From contig JBGPHC010000018.1 of NCBI GenBank assembly GCA_041484195.1, positions 22,487 to 86,486 of the forward strand: DNA of 64,000 nucleotides. Reading direction: 5' to 3'. This DNA comes from PSRI01 sp041484195 (GTDB taxonomy: Bacteria > Bacteroidota > Bacteroidia > Chitinophagales > Chitinophagaceae). The notes under the pieces are model-generated. The model ran no database searches and had not been told where the DNA came from. It worked only from the letters and a program-made list of their open reading frames with translations. Numbering within the stretch: the first letter of the stretch is position 1; each line of letters starts with the position of its first letter. Both the position numbers and the translations under genes were made by a program. This document shows, piece after piece, positions 36,636 through 47,009 of this stretch.

Positions 36636-38405
36636 TTAGTACCCTGGGTTCTGCACCAAAGTGCCATTACTCTTGTCAATTTCATTTTGCGGTATGGGCC
36701 AGTATTCGTTCTTATTTGGCGTGAAGGTTGCACCGCTGATGTAATTAATCTTCAAACTATTGAACTCGATCGGGAAATAAGCATTTATCTCCTGAGCGGC
36801 GATGCCCCAACGCACGAGGTCGAAGAAGCGATGTCCTTCCATTCCCAATTCAAGCATTCTTTCATAACGAATTGCTTTGCGGGCAATATCCTGGGTAGAG
36901 AAAAATCCTCCAGGATAATTGCTCACCTTATAATTGGCCGCGGGCGTATTAGTAAATCCAGCTTCCGGATTTGCCGGGTCAATATAGGTATGTACAAATC
37001 CAGCCGGATTAGCTGCCCTTGTTCTGATCAGGTTCACATAATTTTCTGCAGTTACAAGACTTCCACCTGGGATTTCTGTCTCAACTTCTGCAGCCCACAG
37101 TAATACATCAGCATAGCGGATCAGGTTAATGTTGTTGGCGGTTACACCACTCGACCAGAAAGAAGCGTCTGTCAATTTACCCAGCAATGCATTGGGATAA
37201 ACATTTTTTACAGGCGAATAGGGGCCTCCATCACTCTGAGCGCGGATCCAGTCATTCCCAACATTTACGCCCCAATCCAGGTAAGGAATGCCTCTCCGGC
37301 CTGCAGTCCAGTCCAAACGGGGATCCAGTGTACCTGCATAAGGAATAAAAGCATCCGATGACAATTTGCCCATGTCATTCGTAACATCGGAACTTGAGAA
37401 ATTATCCAGGTCAGGCAATCCTGTAGCGGCATCTGTCTTAAAATGGTTTACCAGGTATTGTGTCGGCTGAAAGAAGCCGCAGCAGGTGCCGGGTGAACCT
37501 CCATAAGGGAAATTCAAAACGTCGCCCCAGTTACCGTTATTACCATTAGCACCGTCATTGACGGAAGCCTGTGCGGCAAAGATGGACTCTGTATTGTTTT
37601 TATTGATGATGTCAAAGTTTTTATGAAACTGGTCAACCAATTGATATTTTCCGCTTGTGATAATATCATCCAACAGGGGTTTAGCATCGTTATACTTCTG
37701 TTGGAACATATAAGCCTTTGCCAAAATTGCTTCAGCGGAATATTTATTGAGTCTTCCAACCTGCGATTGTGAATTCGGGAGCTTTGATATGGCAAACTGC
37801 AAGTCTGCTTCAATCTTGGGCCATGCATCAGTATTTGGGCCAGTATTTGGCACAAAATAATTACCGGCGCCATAAGTGATGGTCTCATCAACAAAGGGAA
37901 TATTGTTCCACATTTTCTTGGCTTCAAAATGATACCAGGCGCGCAAACCGCGGGCTTCCGCCAGTATTTCATCGCTTTCGGCCTGGCTGAGATCGGTAGC
38001 CAATGCGGCAGTCCTGATCACATCATTACATCTCGAGATACCGTCATAGACTAATAACCATTTGTTGTGGAAGTAATAATTGGTTGTGGTTGGCCTAAAG
38101 GTTTCGATGGGCACGGCATCGGGTTGGTCACCAACACTGGAACCTTTATGGGCTTCTGTGCCAGCCATGCTGCCATAAACCCAGTTTGAGCCTGCAGCGG
38201 ACCAGTCGCCGCCGGCACCACCATAGCCATCAAGCAGGGAGTATGCCCCAATTAATATCCCATTCACCCCATTTTTATTAGCCAAAGCACTCGGGTCAAG
38301 CTGGCCCAATGGCGCCTTGTCCAGGAAACTCTTGCTACACGCATAAGCAATCATTGCTATTGCCGATGCGAGGAATAAGACTTTTAGAGATCTCATATAT
38401 GACAA
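36636..38405 (-). CDS. RagB/SusD family nutrient uptake lipoprotein
   Basis: A 589-residue outer-surface lipoprotein (signal SLKVLFLASAIAMIAYAC) of the SusD family, which binds glycans or peptides and closes the lid of its SusC partner. Family landmarks are SFLDKAPLGQLDP after the lipid anchor, ARGLRAWYHFEAKKMWNNIP, the NLIRTRAANPAG stretch, RYERMLELGMEGHRFFDLVR and the C-terminal NEYWPIPQNEIDKS. It follows susC after 35 bp and ends just before a terminator. Confidence 0.95.
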   Translation of the reverse strand: MSYMRSLKVLFLASAIAMIAYACSKSFLDKAPLGQLDPSALANKNGVNGILIGAYSLLDGYGGAGGDWSAAGSNWVYGSMAGTEAHKGSSVGDQPDAVPIETFRPTTTNYYFHNKWLLVYDGISRCNDVIRTAALATDLSQAESDEILAEARGLRAWYHFEAKKMWNNIPFVDETITYGAGNYFVPNTGPNTDAWPKIEADLQFAISKLPNSQSQVGRLNKYSAEAILAKAYMFQQKYNDAKPLLDDIITSGKYQLVDQFHKNFDIINKNNTESIFAAQASVNDGANGNNGNWGDVLNFPYGGSPGTCCGFFQPTQYLVNHFKTDAATGLPDLDNFSSSDVTNDMGKLSSDAFIPYAGTLDPRLDWTAGRRGIPYLDWGVNVGNDWIRAQSDGGPYSPVKNVYPNALLGKLTDASFWSSGVTANNINLIRYADVLLWAAEVETEIPGGSLVTAENYVNLIRTRAANPAGFVHTYIDPANPEAGFTNTPAANYKVSNYPGGFFSTQDIARKAIRYERMLELGMEGHRFFDLVRWGIAAQEINAYFPIEFNSLKINYISGATFTPNKNEYWPIPQNEIDKSNGTLVQNPGY

Positions 38406-38440
38406 TTTTTTTATTGTAACGAATTGGCTTACTATAAATT

Positions 38441-41400
38441 TTAGAAAGTTACATTCACGCCCACCAGGTACTGCTTTTGATTGGCAGGATAGGTTCCAAA
38501 ATCAAGACCAAAGGCTGAACTGCCTCCCTGTACTTCGGGATCCAACCCTGAATATTTCGTAAATGTGAAGAGGTTGGTTGCCTGAACATAGATCCTTAGC
38601 CTGTCAATCTTGGCCTTTTGAACGAGCGCCTTGGGCAAGGAATAACCAAGCTGCATACTCTTATTACGGAAATACGACCCGTTTTCAATGTAATAAGAAT
38701 TAACAGCGCCATCAGAACTGAAGTTCGAAGTGAATTCCTGAATGGGAACTTTATTTCCACCACGGCTGGGAGTCCAGGACTCGGTCAAAGCCCTCTTGCT
38801 TTTGTTGCCTTCAAATCCCTGGTAGAAGTCAATCCAATATTTCGTGTAGTTAAACACGTCATTGCCAAATGTGCCATACAGGAACATGGAGAAATCAAAA
38901 TTCTTATAATTGAGACCAATGTTCAAACCAAGAATAAAATTGGGATTGGGATTTCCAATAAAGGTCCTGTCATCGGTAGTAATGGCTCCATCCCCATTGA
39001 GATCGGCATACTTAAACCTTCCCGGAGCGGCGTCGGCCTGAGTGGCGGATTTTGAAACATCCGATGCATCCTGAAAGAGCCCAATCACCTGGTATCCATA
39101 AAAGGAAGAAATTGGATGACCCACTTCGTTTCTCACCGCATTGCCATTGCGCAAACCACCATCGTCGAAATATTTGACACCAGGAATCGATACTATATTG
39201 TTCTTATAGGTTGTGAAAGTTGCCGTAAGATCATATCTCAAGTCTTTGGTAAAACTTCCTTTTGATCCAAGTAACAATTCGAATCCGGTATTTTTTACGT
39301 TACCTACGTTAACATCGGGGGGCGTCGCACCACCCAGGAGGGCAGGAAGGGCAAGAGGAAACAACAAGCCACTGGATTCTTTCTGAAAATAATCGGCAGA
39401 GAAAGTCAGTTTTCCATTCCACAATATGGCGTCCAGTCCTATATCAGTTTTTGAGTCTTTTTGCCAGCCTGTAGCCGGGTTGCCGATCCTGGAGGCATAG
39501 AAACCCTGAACCGTGCTGGTGCTTGAACCAGTGATATCATAATTGGAATTGCTGGCTGTGGAACCAAACAGAGTAAATTGGTTCAGTCCTGAGGTATTGG
39601 CCGCAAAACCAGCTTTTCCCCAGCTTCCCCTGATTTTCAGGTCTGTAAGCCAGGACATGCTCCTTGCGAAATCTTCCTCTGTCACACGCCATGCCGCGCT
39701 GAAGGCGGGAAAATTACCATACCTGGAATCTGGTCCAAATATTGAATTCCCGTCCCTTCTGAAGGTTGCGGAGAGCAGGTATTTATCCTTGTATCCATAA
39801 TTCAACTGGCCCAATAAGGAGAACAGAGATCCCTGGTAGGCCGAACTATAGTTGGATTGTCCCGTTGGAGATCCATTGGAAAGGAGTCGGTAATTGGGAT
39901 CATCCAGGAAAAGGTTGATCCTGCTGCCTCCTACTTCCCTGCCATAATTTCCCAGGGCTTCAGTACCTACTAATAATTTTACACTATGGTCATTGAAGAA
40001 TATCTTCTTAAAATTCAGGGTATTTGTCCATGTATAATTCCGGCCAAATCCTCCAGATTCATTAAAACTGTTTGATCCGTTAGGTTCAGCATTTTCATAT
40101 TGGTGGTATCCAAAATAATAGAAATAATAATTATCAAAAGTTCCACCAAAGCTGGTCCTGGCAGTCAGGTATTGGGTTATATCTGCTTCAGCATATATAT
40201 TGCCGAAAACAGAAATATCGTATCCTTTGTCATCCTTTCCTCTCAGCGCGTTGGCTACGGGATTTTGAGCGTTCCCCAAACCCTTCGCTGCTGAACCGCC
40301 ATATCCACCACCTTCATCATATACCGGAATGATAGGCTGTTCGCGATAAGTCATCCCAATATTGGTTTCACCCAAAATACCCGTCCTGGGGTTGTCGCGA
40401 TATGCCACCGCAAGATTCTCCCCGATCCGAATAGTATTCTTAATATTAAATTCCATATTCAGCCTGGCGGTGTACCTCTTGAGATAGGTTTCCAGAAAAG
40501 TGCCGTTCTGATCCAGATAGCCTAAGGAAAAAAGGTACCTGCTCTTATCGCTACCACCGGAAGCTGTCAGCGTATGATTCATCTGGAACGCGGGTTTAAA
40601 CAACTCGTGAAACCAGTCTGTTCCCTGCTGGTTGGCCCTTGTAATAAGGTAAATAGGACCTGCACCATAATTATTGTTATACTTTGAAATATCCGCAGCG
40701 GGATCGTTTGGATCAGTGACTCCGTTATTAATCCCTGCTATAATATAATAAGGTATGGTAGCTGTGGGTCCGGGACCGTACTGCGGGTTATTGTGCGCAG
40801 CACCCGCAGTATTGGCAACTGCCAGATCATATAGATCGGCTCTTCCCTTGGTATCCAACAAACCCCAACCATCTTTGAGTGGCCGTTGGGTTCCAAAATA
40901 GGAATCATAAGTAACGATGGGCCTGCCTGCTCTTCCCTTCTTGGTAGTCACCACAATGACTCCACTGGCGCCGCGTACACCATAAATAGAATATGAACCG
41001 GCGTCCTTCAATACCTGTAGAGATTCAATATCTGCAGGATTCAATGCATTGAGATCACCTTCAACCCCGTCGATAATATACAATGGGTGGGTATTTCCAA
41101 AATTACCATAACCTGCCAGGCTTATCTGAGCGCCTTCGCCCGGTTGGCCGGTGTTAATGACGTTCAAGCCTGCTACCCTGCCCTGCAGCATTTCTTCGGT
41201 TTGACCGGCAGGAACAGAGGTCAAATCTTTTGGTTTAACGATGGCGACGGAACCTGTGATTTCCTTCACCTTTTGCGCCGTGTAACCTGTTACCACAACT
41301 TCTTCCAGGTTGGTGGCTGTACTGGCCATTCCAACACTTACGCTGGCCTGGTTACCCACCGTTACCGTTTGGGTCTTCATACCAACAAAAGAAATCGCAA

Positions 41401-41623
41401 GAACGTCACCATTTTTAGCGTCAATGGCAAAACTACCATCGGAGGCGGTAAGAGTAACTCTGTTAGTACCTCTTACTTCCACAGTGGCCCCGGCAACGGG
41501 TTGCCCTTCTGCATCCGTGACTTTTCCTGTAACTCTCTTTTGCTGGGAAAATACGATGCTGCTTAGCAGCAACATCAATGCAAGGAAGCTCATCCTCGCA
41601 AGGATTGTTAGTTTTGGAGTCAT
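38441..41623 (-). CDS. SusC/RagA family TonB-linked outer membrane protein
   Basis: A 1060-residue TonB-dependent transporter. After a signal peptide ending VFSQQ comes a carboxypeptidase-regulatory-like domain (VTGKVTDAEGQPVAGATVEV), the TonB-box region EEVVVTGYTAQKVKEITG, the plug with the SusC signature YIIDGVEGDLNALNPADIES and GVRGASGVIVVTTKKG, then a 22-strand barrel ending VGVNVTF. It imports a large ligand with its SusD partner. No sigma/anti-sigma or hydrolase gene is adjacent, so the substrate is not indicated; the flanking VCBS protein suggests a surface-bound polymer. Confidence 0.95.
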   Translation of the reverse strand: MTPKLTILARMSFLALMLLLSSIVFSQQKRVTGKVTDAEGQPVAGATVEVRGTNRVTLTASDGSFAIDAKNGDVLAISFVGMKTQTVTVGNQASVSVGMASTATNLEEVVVTGYTAQKVKEITGSVAIVKPKDLTSVPAGQTEEMLQGRVAGLNVINTGQPGEGAQISLAGYGNFGNTHPLYIIDGVEGDLNALNPADIESLQVLKDAGSYSIYGVRGASGVIVVTTKKGRAGRPIVTYDSYFGTQRPLKDGWGLLDTKGRADLYDLAVANTAGAAHNNPQYGPGPTATIPYYIIAGINNGVTDPNDPAADISKYNNNYGAGPIYLITRANQQGTDWFHELFKPAFQMNHTLTASGGSDKSRYLFSLGYLDQNGTFLETYLKRYTARLNMEFNIKNTIRIGENLAVAYRDNPRTGILGETNIGMTYREQPIIPVYDEGGGYGGSAAKGLGNAQNPVANALRGKDDKGYDISVFGNIYAEADITQYLTARTSFGGTFDNYYFYYFGYHQYENAEPNGSNSFNESGGFGRNYTWTNTLNFKKIFFNDHSVKLLVGTEALGNYGREVGGSRINLFLDDPNYRLLSNGSPTGQSNYSSAYQGSLFSLLGQLNYGYKDKYLLSATFRRDGNSIFGPDSRYGNFPAFSAAWRVTEEDFARSMSWLTDLKIRGSWGKAGFAANTSGLNQFTLFGSTASNSNYDITGSSTSTVQGFYASRIGNPATGWQKDSKTDIGLDAILWNGKLTFSADYFQKESSGLLFPLALPALLGGATPPDVNVGNVKNTGFELLLGSKGSFTKDLRYDLTATFTTYKNNIVSIPGVKYFDDGGLRNGNAVRNEVGHPISSFYGYQVIGLFQDASDVSKSATQADAAPGRFKYADLNGDGAITTDDRTFIGNPNPNFILGLNIGLNYKNFDFSMFLYGTFGNDVFNYTKYWIDFYQGFEGNKSKRALTESWTPSRGGNKVPIQEFTSNFSSDGAVNSYYIENGSYFRNKSMQLGYSLPKALVQKAKIDRLRIYVQATNLFTFTKYSGLDPEVQGGSSAFGLDFGTYPANQKQYLVGVNVTF

Positions 41624-41911
41624 AATAATGAGGAGGTTATTAAAGGGTTAACAAACGATTGTGCTAATTTAAAGAAATTTTAACGTAACCAACCAAAAAA
41701 ATATTCCACAAATTCCAAAAAAACCTCTAGCTTTTCCAACATTACAGGGTAAGACATTAGAAAATCTAAAATCGCTGCCTGAAATCCTGAATTCTGTAAT
41801 TGACAGGTAAATTGATGATGAAGGAGATCCCAGGAGCATCTGCTGGATCGATTTAGCGCTGAACCGGTATTTCTGAAATCTGAATGGGAATAAAATTCCG
41901 CTACACATAAA

Positions 41912-42847
41912 TTAATATCCCTGCTTCCTGCCTGTAGTTCCCATCCTGTCTTCGATAACATGCAGAATTTTATCCATCTCGACATTGGGATTGAACCAAT
42001 TTATTGAAGGATCTTTTCGAAACCAGGTCAACTGCCTCCTGGCATATTGACGGGTATTTTTTTTTATTTCACTTACTGCCTGCTCCAGGCTGATGGCCCC
42101 GTCCAGGAATTTGAAAATTTCTTTGTAACCCACTGTTTGAAGCGCATTAAGTTCCCGATATTTCTGTAAAGACTCCACTTCTTCTACCAGGCCTCCCGCC
42201 ATCATCGAGTCAACCCGATCAGTTATATTTTGGTACAGCTCTTCCATAGGAAGTTCAAATCCTATTTTTATGGTGCGGAATGGCCTTGGCTTAAGCAAAC
42301 CGGAATGGAATTCGAGTATAGATTTTCCTGAAGACCGCTTCACTTCCAAAGCCCGCATCATTCTTTGCGGATTCAAAATTTCACCTTCATCATAGAAAAG
42401 CGGATCTTCCTGCTTCAGGCTATCGCGTAGCCAGTCCAGTCCATGATTCATATAGCCAGCCCTCACTTTTTCTCTGATCTTTATATCAACTTCAGGTAAT
42501 TCGTCCAGGCCCTCACAAAAAGCTTTTATATACAGACCTGTTCCCCCCACCATGATTGCCTTGGAATGCCTGGAAAAAATTTGTTCCGATGCTTCCAGCG
42601 CGTAATTTTCAAACAAGGAAACGTTGACGTCTTGCTGTATGGAATGGGAATTGATAAAATAATGTTTCACAAGCTGCAACTCCCCGGGGCTTGACTTGGC
42701 TACTCCAATATTCAATTCCCCGAAGCACTGACGGGAATCGGCCGAAATGATCTCAGTTCCATAATGCATCGCCAGTCGCAAAGACCAGGAAGTCTTGCCC
42801 ACCGCGGTTGGACCACATAAGACGATGCAGGTATTGGACAGAGTCAT
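41912..42847 (-). CDS. miaA: tRNA dimethylallyltransferase
   Basis: A 311-residue enzyme that adds a dimethylallyl group to A37 of tRNAs reading UNN codons. The P-loop GPTAVGKT is at 12-19, followed by the DSRQ substrate motif (ISADSRQCFGELNIGVAKS). Further motifs are MVGGTGLYIKAFCEGLDELP and QTVGYKEI, plus the C-terminal TRQYARRQLTWFRKD. Length and order match the family. Confidence 0.95.
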   Translation of the reverse strand: MTLSNTCIVLCGPTAVGKTSWSLRLAMHYGTEIISADSRQCFGELNIGVAKSSPGELQLVKHYFINSHSIQQDVNVSLFENYALEASEQIFSRHSKAIMVGGTGLYIKAFCEGLDELPEVDIKIREKVRAGYMNHGLDWLRDSLKQEDPLFYDEGEILNPQRMMRALEVKRSSGKSILEFHSGLLKPRPFRTIKIGFELPMEELYQNITDRVDSMMAGGLVEEVESLQKYRELNALQTVGYKEIFKFLDGAISLEQAVSEIKKNTRQYARRQLTWFRKDPSINWFNPNVEMDKILHVIEDRMGTTGRKQGY

Positions 42848-42929
42848 AAAAGATCAGTGGTAAATGAGTCCCGGCAATTCAATATGCTATTGTCGGATGG
42901 CTTCGTGAAAGATTCTCTTACAAATATAC

Positions 42930-43502
42930 TCAGGGGGCTTCACCCAATTCTTCTTTTCCAGCTTCTTCTTCGCCAAGGCCCAGGTCTTCTTCCTCATCCC
43001 CACCTTCCTCACTGAATCCTTCCACTCCCTTGGTGAGATCATATTTTTCCTCCACATCCACGAAGCGATCACCCAACAGACTCTTGGTTCCATACTGACT
43101 GGGTGCAATGCCCTCCGTGCGCACCGTTGCGGGGTAGCTTAACTTGGGATTTTCTTCCTTGGAAACACTGATCAATTCCACCAGGAATGTCCAGTTACGC
43201 GTAAAATCGTAAACGAAGATAAATTTCTGATTGGGATCTTTTATTTCTGAACCAATTGTCGTTTCCGCCATGATCAGCGGGGCTGCTTTATATGCCTTAT
43301 CATATTTCTCGAGACTTATTTCCCGTCCTCTTTCCCAACTATCATTGCTTCTGAAAAATGTTGCCTGGTGCTTATTATCAAATTCATAACTTTTCAGGAT
43401 ACACGAATACAACTCGTAAAACGCCTGAGTATGCCTGATAGCAATGTCGCGGTAAACGCTGTCATCTTCTTCAAAATATACCCTGAATCTCAGAATTGCC
43501 AT
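42930..43502 (-). CDS. Plasmid pRiA4b ORF-3-like family protein
   Basis: A 190-residue protein that fits the pRiA4b ORF-3 / IS1096 passenger TnpR-like family (PF07929). Landmarks are AILRFRVYFEEDDSVYRDIAI, an inner KFIFVYDFTRNWTFLVELI strand pair and YPATVRTEGIAPSQYG. The last 35 residues are a low-complexity acidic tail (EEGGDEEEDLGLGEEEAGKE). Despite the family name there is no sign of a transposon here; chromosomal copies of this sort are common in Bacteroidota. Function is unknown. It lies upstream of miaA, 82 bp away on the same strand. Confidence 0.75.
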   Translation of the reverse strand: MAILRFRVYFEEDDSVYRDIAIRHTQAFYELYSCILKSYEFDNKHQATFFRSNDSWERGREISLEKYDKAYKAAPLIMAETTIGSEIKDPNQKFIFVYDFTRNWTFLVELISVSKEENPKLSYPATVRTEGIAPSQYGTKSLLGDRFVDVEEKYDLTKGVEGFSEEGGDEEEDLGLGEEEAGKEELGEAP

Positions 43503-43764
43503 GCCCTTGTTTTATAGTTATAATATGATTCAATTGATGATCCGCGATACTGGTTTCCGCACCAGGGAAGCAGGACTAAGATATCTTTAATTTCATATTC
43601 CAGTCCCCGGCGTTGCGCCAGTCACCAAATCCAAAAATAATATAATTCCTGCATATTCAGGGAGCATGAAATGCAAATGAAATCAAAAAAGCATGCTGAG
43701 AACATGCTGCATTTCAGAAAAAGATTATTTCATTCGCCATTTCACCATACCACGATGACTGTAT

Positions 43765-45186
43765 TTAATTGCCAACTCCCAGCTCTTTTGCCTTTTTCAT
43801 CATGAAATCGTAGGCCGCCTCAAAATTATTTTCAATCTCGCCGTCGAGTATGGCGTCTTTGATGGCGTTCTTGATTTCACCCACCACTTTTCCGGGTGGG
43901 ATCGAAAAAATATCCATGATCATTTCTCCCGTAATGGGCGGCTGCCAGTTACGGATACGGTCTTTTTCCTCCACTTCGGCCAGGCGTTGCTGGACCAGTT
44001 CAAAATTGGAGAGATAGCGTTTCACCTTCTCCCTGTTCTTTGAAGTAATATCGGCCCTGCATAAAATCATCAGGGGTTCCAGATCGTTGCCCGCGTCGAA
44101 TAATAATCTACGGATAGCCGAATCCGTTATATTCTCTTTGGTGAGGCTGATTGGCCGCAAATGCAATTCCACCATTTTCTTCACGAACCTCATTTTCTCA
44201 TCCTGAGGCAGACGCAGCCGTGAAAATATTCTGTTCACCATCCTGGCGCCCACCACTTCGTGTCCATGGAAGGTCCAGCCATGTTCGGGTTCGAACTTTT
44301 TGGTGGCCGGCTTCCCAATATCGTGCAATACGGCAGCCCAGCGCAGCCAGAGATCGTCTGATTGTTGCGCCACGTTGTCAACCACCTGCAAAGTATGGTA
44401 GAAATTATCCTTGTGCCCCATGCCATCCCGGTATTCCGCTCCTGCCAGGTCCACCATCTGCGGAAAGATAATGTGGAGGAGTCCGGTCTGGTATAATAGG
44501 TCGAACCCGATGGAAGGCTTTTTGGCCTGCAGGATCTTATTCAATTCGTCAGTTATGCGTTCCTGTGACACGATGCGGATGCGCGTGGCGTCTTTCCTGA
44601 TCCCTTCAAGGGTGGCGGCGTCAATGGAAAAATTCAAGGTCGTGGCGAAACGGATCGCACGCATCATCCTCAGGGGATCATCGGAAAAGGTTTTGGCCGG
44701 ATCCAGAGGTGTTCTGATAATTTTGCTTTGAAGATCGCTTACCCCATCGAATGGATCAATCAGGGTTCCATAGTCGCCGGGATTCAAACTAATAGCCAGG
44801 GCGTTGATGGTGAAGTCCCTCCTTTCCTGATCTTCTTCCAGGGTTCCAGCAGCCACTTCGGGGTTGCGTGAATCGAAGCGGTAGCTTTCTTTTCTGGCTC
44901 CCACAAATTCGATGTCCCATTCATTTACATAGATATGTGCCGTACCGAAATTCTTAAAGAAATTGACCTGTGGCCTGGGCTGGAACAGCTCAGCCACTTT
45001 ATGCGCGAGTTGAATGCCGTCACCTACACATACGATATCGAGGTCATTGTCGGCCCTGCCCAATAGCTTATCCCTGACAAATCCTCCCACTACATAAGCC
45101 GGAATTCGCAGTTCGGCAGCCGCCTCTGCAATTTTCCTGAATATGATTTGTTCTTCTTCCGTGCATTGAATTTTCATACCCTGCAA
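43765..45186 (-). CDS. cca: CCA tRNA nucleotidyltransferase with HD domain
   Basis: A 473-residue class II polymerase-beta-fold nucleotidyltransferase. The head motif is YVVGGFVRDKLLGRADNDLD, whose GG..RD and DxD residues hold the metal, followed by RRDFTINALAIS and the flexible-loop region DDPLRMMRAIRFATTLNF. The C-terminal HD domain shows WAAVLHDIGKP and FHGHEVVGARM. It adds or repairs the 3' CCA of tRNAs. The tRNA-Leu gene in this window does not encode CCA and so depends on such an enzyme. The poly(A) polymerase paralogue is an alternative that sequence cannot fully exclude. Confidence 0.9.
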   Translation of the reverse strand: MQGMKIQCTEEEQIIFRKIAEAAAELRIPAYVVGGFVRDKLLGRADNDLDIVCVGDGIQLAHKVAELFQPRPQVNFFKNFGTAHIYVNEWDIEFVGARKESYRFDSRNPEVAAGTLEEDQERRDFTINALAISLNPGDYGTLIDPFDGVSDLQSKIIRTPLDPAKTFSDDPLRMMRAIRFATTLNFSIDAATLEGIRKDATRIRIVSQERITDELNKILQAKKPSIGFDLLYQTGLLHIIFPQMVDLAGAEYRDGMGHKDNFYHTLQVVDNVAQQSDDLWLRWAAVLHDIGKPATKKFEPEHGWTFHGHEVVGARMVNRIFSRLRLPQDEKMRFVKKMVELHLRPISLTKENITDSAIRRLLFDAGNDLEPLMILCRADITSKNREKVKRYLSNFELVQQRLAEVEEKDRIRNWQPPITGEMIMDIFSIPPGKVVGEIKNAIKDAILDGEIENNFEAAYDFMMKKAKELGVGN

Positions 45187-45326
45187 ATGTAGGAAGAAGG
45201 CAAAATTGATTTGATAGAAAATCCTGATTCATGATTTCCTGCCTACTCATTCAATTTCTACCCCTTATTTGTCGGCCTGCAATGGCAAAATAGAAATGTC
45301 CATTGCATTCATGCGCTGCTCCTGCC

Positions 45327-46910
45327 TCATTTTCCACGATTCAATAATACTAAAAACGGCGGACCTTTTTCCCAGTTTACCCGGGAAAGCATCAGGGTTG
45401 GGCCAATGGAAAAATTCCCCAATACAATATCCGGTTTTCCATCCCCATCCAGGTCACCTGCGTCCATGGTCAGCCATCTGCCTTCTTCCGCTTCCGGTAA
45501 GGTATAGGGCTGAAACCTGAAATCGCCCTTATTTTCCAGGTACACAAAACCCTCTTCGGGCTGAGTTCCAAAATCGGCAAAATAGGCGATCAAGGCAATA
45601 TCCAGGTCGCCATCTCCATCAAAATCCCGGGCCATGGCTTTATAACATCCATTTACAGGGAAAAAATATTTTTGGGTGAAATGATTCTTCCCATCATTCA
45701 AAAAAATATATACACCATGATAGGGCTTAAGGATCCTTGAAAAATCTCCGTTATCGCCACAGGTATAAAGAATATCAGGAAAACCGTCATGATTGAAATC
45801 ATCGAATTCAAAATAGGAAGAACCATAAACAGGTGGAAAACGCAGAACTTCCTGCTGGTCGAATTGCCCATTTCCCTTGTTCGTAAAAAGAAAAATCCCT
45901 TCCTCCGCATGTGCAAACAGTACCCAGATATCCGGCAGGCCATCGTGGTTTTCGTCGCGTATATAAGCCTTGATAGCGCCCGGCAAAGAGCTCAGTACAT
46001 GGTGTTCAAATCTGCCCCCGCCTTTGTTTTCCATCCATGACAGCGAACCCATGAGATAGCCAAATTCACATACCAGGTAATCTTCCTTTCCATCACGGTT
46101 CAGGTCAACCGCAGATATCTGCACCGGTCTGCCGAGGTTTTTAAATAAGGGAACATTATCTTCCTTCATTCCATGCTTATGGTTGAAGGTGATGTACTCC
46201 CCCGAGCCAAATTTGCCATTGTTCGGATTCAACACGCCAATATTGCATGCAAGTATGCTGCTTTTTTGTAATTCCATGTCCACTATAGGTCCTTTGGCCT
46301 TCAAAGAATCAACCAACGCCAGATCTTTGTTGAATCGATAGACATTCCTGGTAATTGCATCGCAGATCAGCAAATGATGGGCATCACCCGAATTGTCAAT
46401 TTTCACAAAGGAAGTGGTGGGCGTCTCATATTGCAGTGCGGGCCTCTCCGGTGTAAAGAGAGGAAGTCCTGCTATGATGGATTCCCGACGGTTCTGCGGA
46501 GGGAGTGATTCCGGCGATAAAGCGTCATAATAATCAATTATATTTTGCCATTGAGTGAGCGTAATGCCAGGTTTGGAAGGATAGTAATTCCTGGCCAGGA
46601 ACCTGTCGCCAATGTTGGAGGGATAATTTTTGAAATTATATTGAAAAATACCCAGACGGGGACCCATCAGGGGCAAAACAGATTGCCTCCATGTTTTCTT
46701 ATCAAGCAATGATGGATCTGGTAACATGTGGCAGGTACTGCAATAAATTGCAGCCAATTTCTTACCATTTGCGATTATGGAATCTCCAACATGCAAGTGA
46801 GGAGGATTCCTTGTTCCGGAGTGATTGCATGAAGAAAAACTGGCGGGTATTGCTAACAGCAAAGCAAATACAAAGGCCATAAATTTCCTCATAGGGTTTT
46901 CCCGATTCAT
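45327..46910 (-). CDS. VCBS/FG-GAP lipoprotein with an N-terminal heme c motif
   Basis: A 527-residue predicted lipoprotein (signal LLLAIPASFSSC). Directly after the anchor is a CSTCH heme c motif followed by MLPDPSLLDKKTWRQSVLP, the usual beginning of a small cytochrome-like segment in which a Met supplies the second ligand. The remainder is a beta-propeller-like set of FG-GAP repeats (DLNRDGKEDYLVCEFG, DFDGDGDLDIALIAYF, DLDGDGKPDIVLGNFS). It is probably surface-exposed and redox-active. It stands alone between the CCA enzyme and GT9 genes. Confidence 0.82.
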   Translation of the reverse strand: MNRENPMRKFMAFVFALLLAIPASFSSCNHSGTRNPPHLHVGDSIIANGKKLAAIYCSTCHMLPDPSLLDKKTWRQSVLPLMGPRLGIFQYNFKNYPSNIGDRFLARNYYPSKPGITLTQWQNIIDYYDALSPESLPPQNRRESIIAGLPLFTPERPALQYETPTTSFVKIDNSGDAHHLLICDAITRNVYRFNKDLALVDSLKAKGPIVDMELQKSSILACNIGVLNPNNGKFGSGEYITFNHKHGMKEDNVPLFKNLGRPVQISAVDLNRDGKEDYLVCEFGYLMGSLSWMENKGGGRFEHHVLSSLPGAIKAYIRDENHDGLPDIWVLFAHAEEGIFLFTNKGNGQFDQQEVLRFPPVYGSSYFEFDDFNHDGFPDILYTCGDNGDFSRILKPYHGVYIFLNDGKNHFTQKYFFPVNGCYKAMARDFDGDGDLDIALIAYFADFGTQPEEGFVYLENKGDFRFQPYTLPEAEEGRWLTMDAGDLDGDGKPDIVLGNFSIGPTLMLSRVNWEKGPPFLVLLNRGK

Positions 46911-47009
46911 TTTTGTGGTTATATGAGGGAACTACGAATTATTTTGGAAGAAGTTGCCTGAAATAAATTTTAGAAATGAAAACCGGTGGGAATGTTGAGC
47001 ATGGTGATC

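Noticed and set aside
42930..43502. Transposon passenger gene, from the family name of the pRiA4b ORF-3-like protein
   Set aside because: No transposase, terminal repeats or composition change around it; it lies among tRNA-processing genes.
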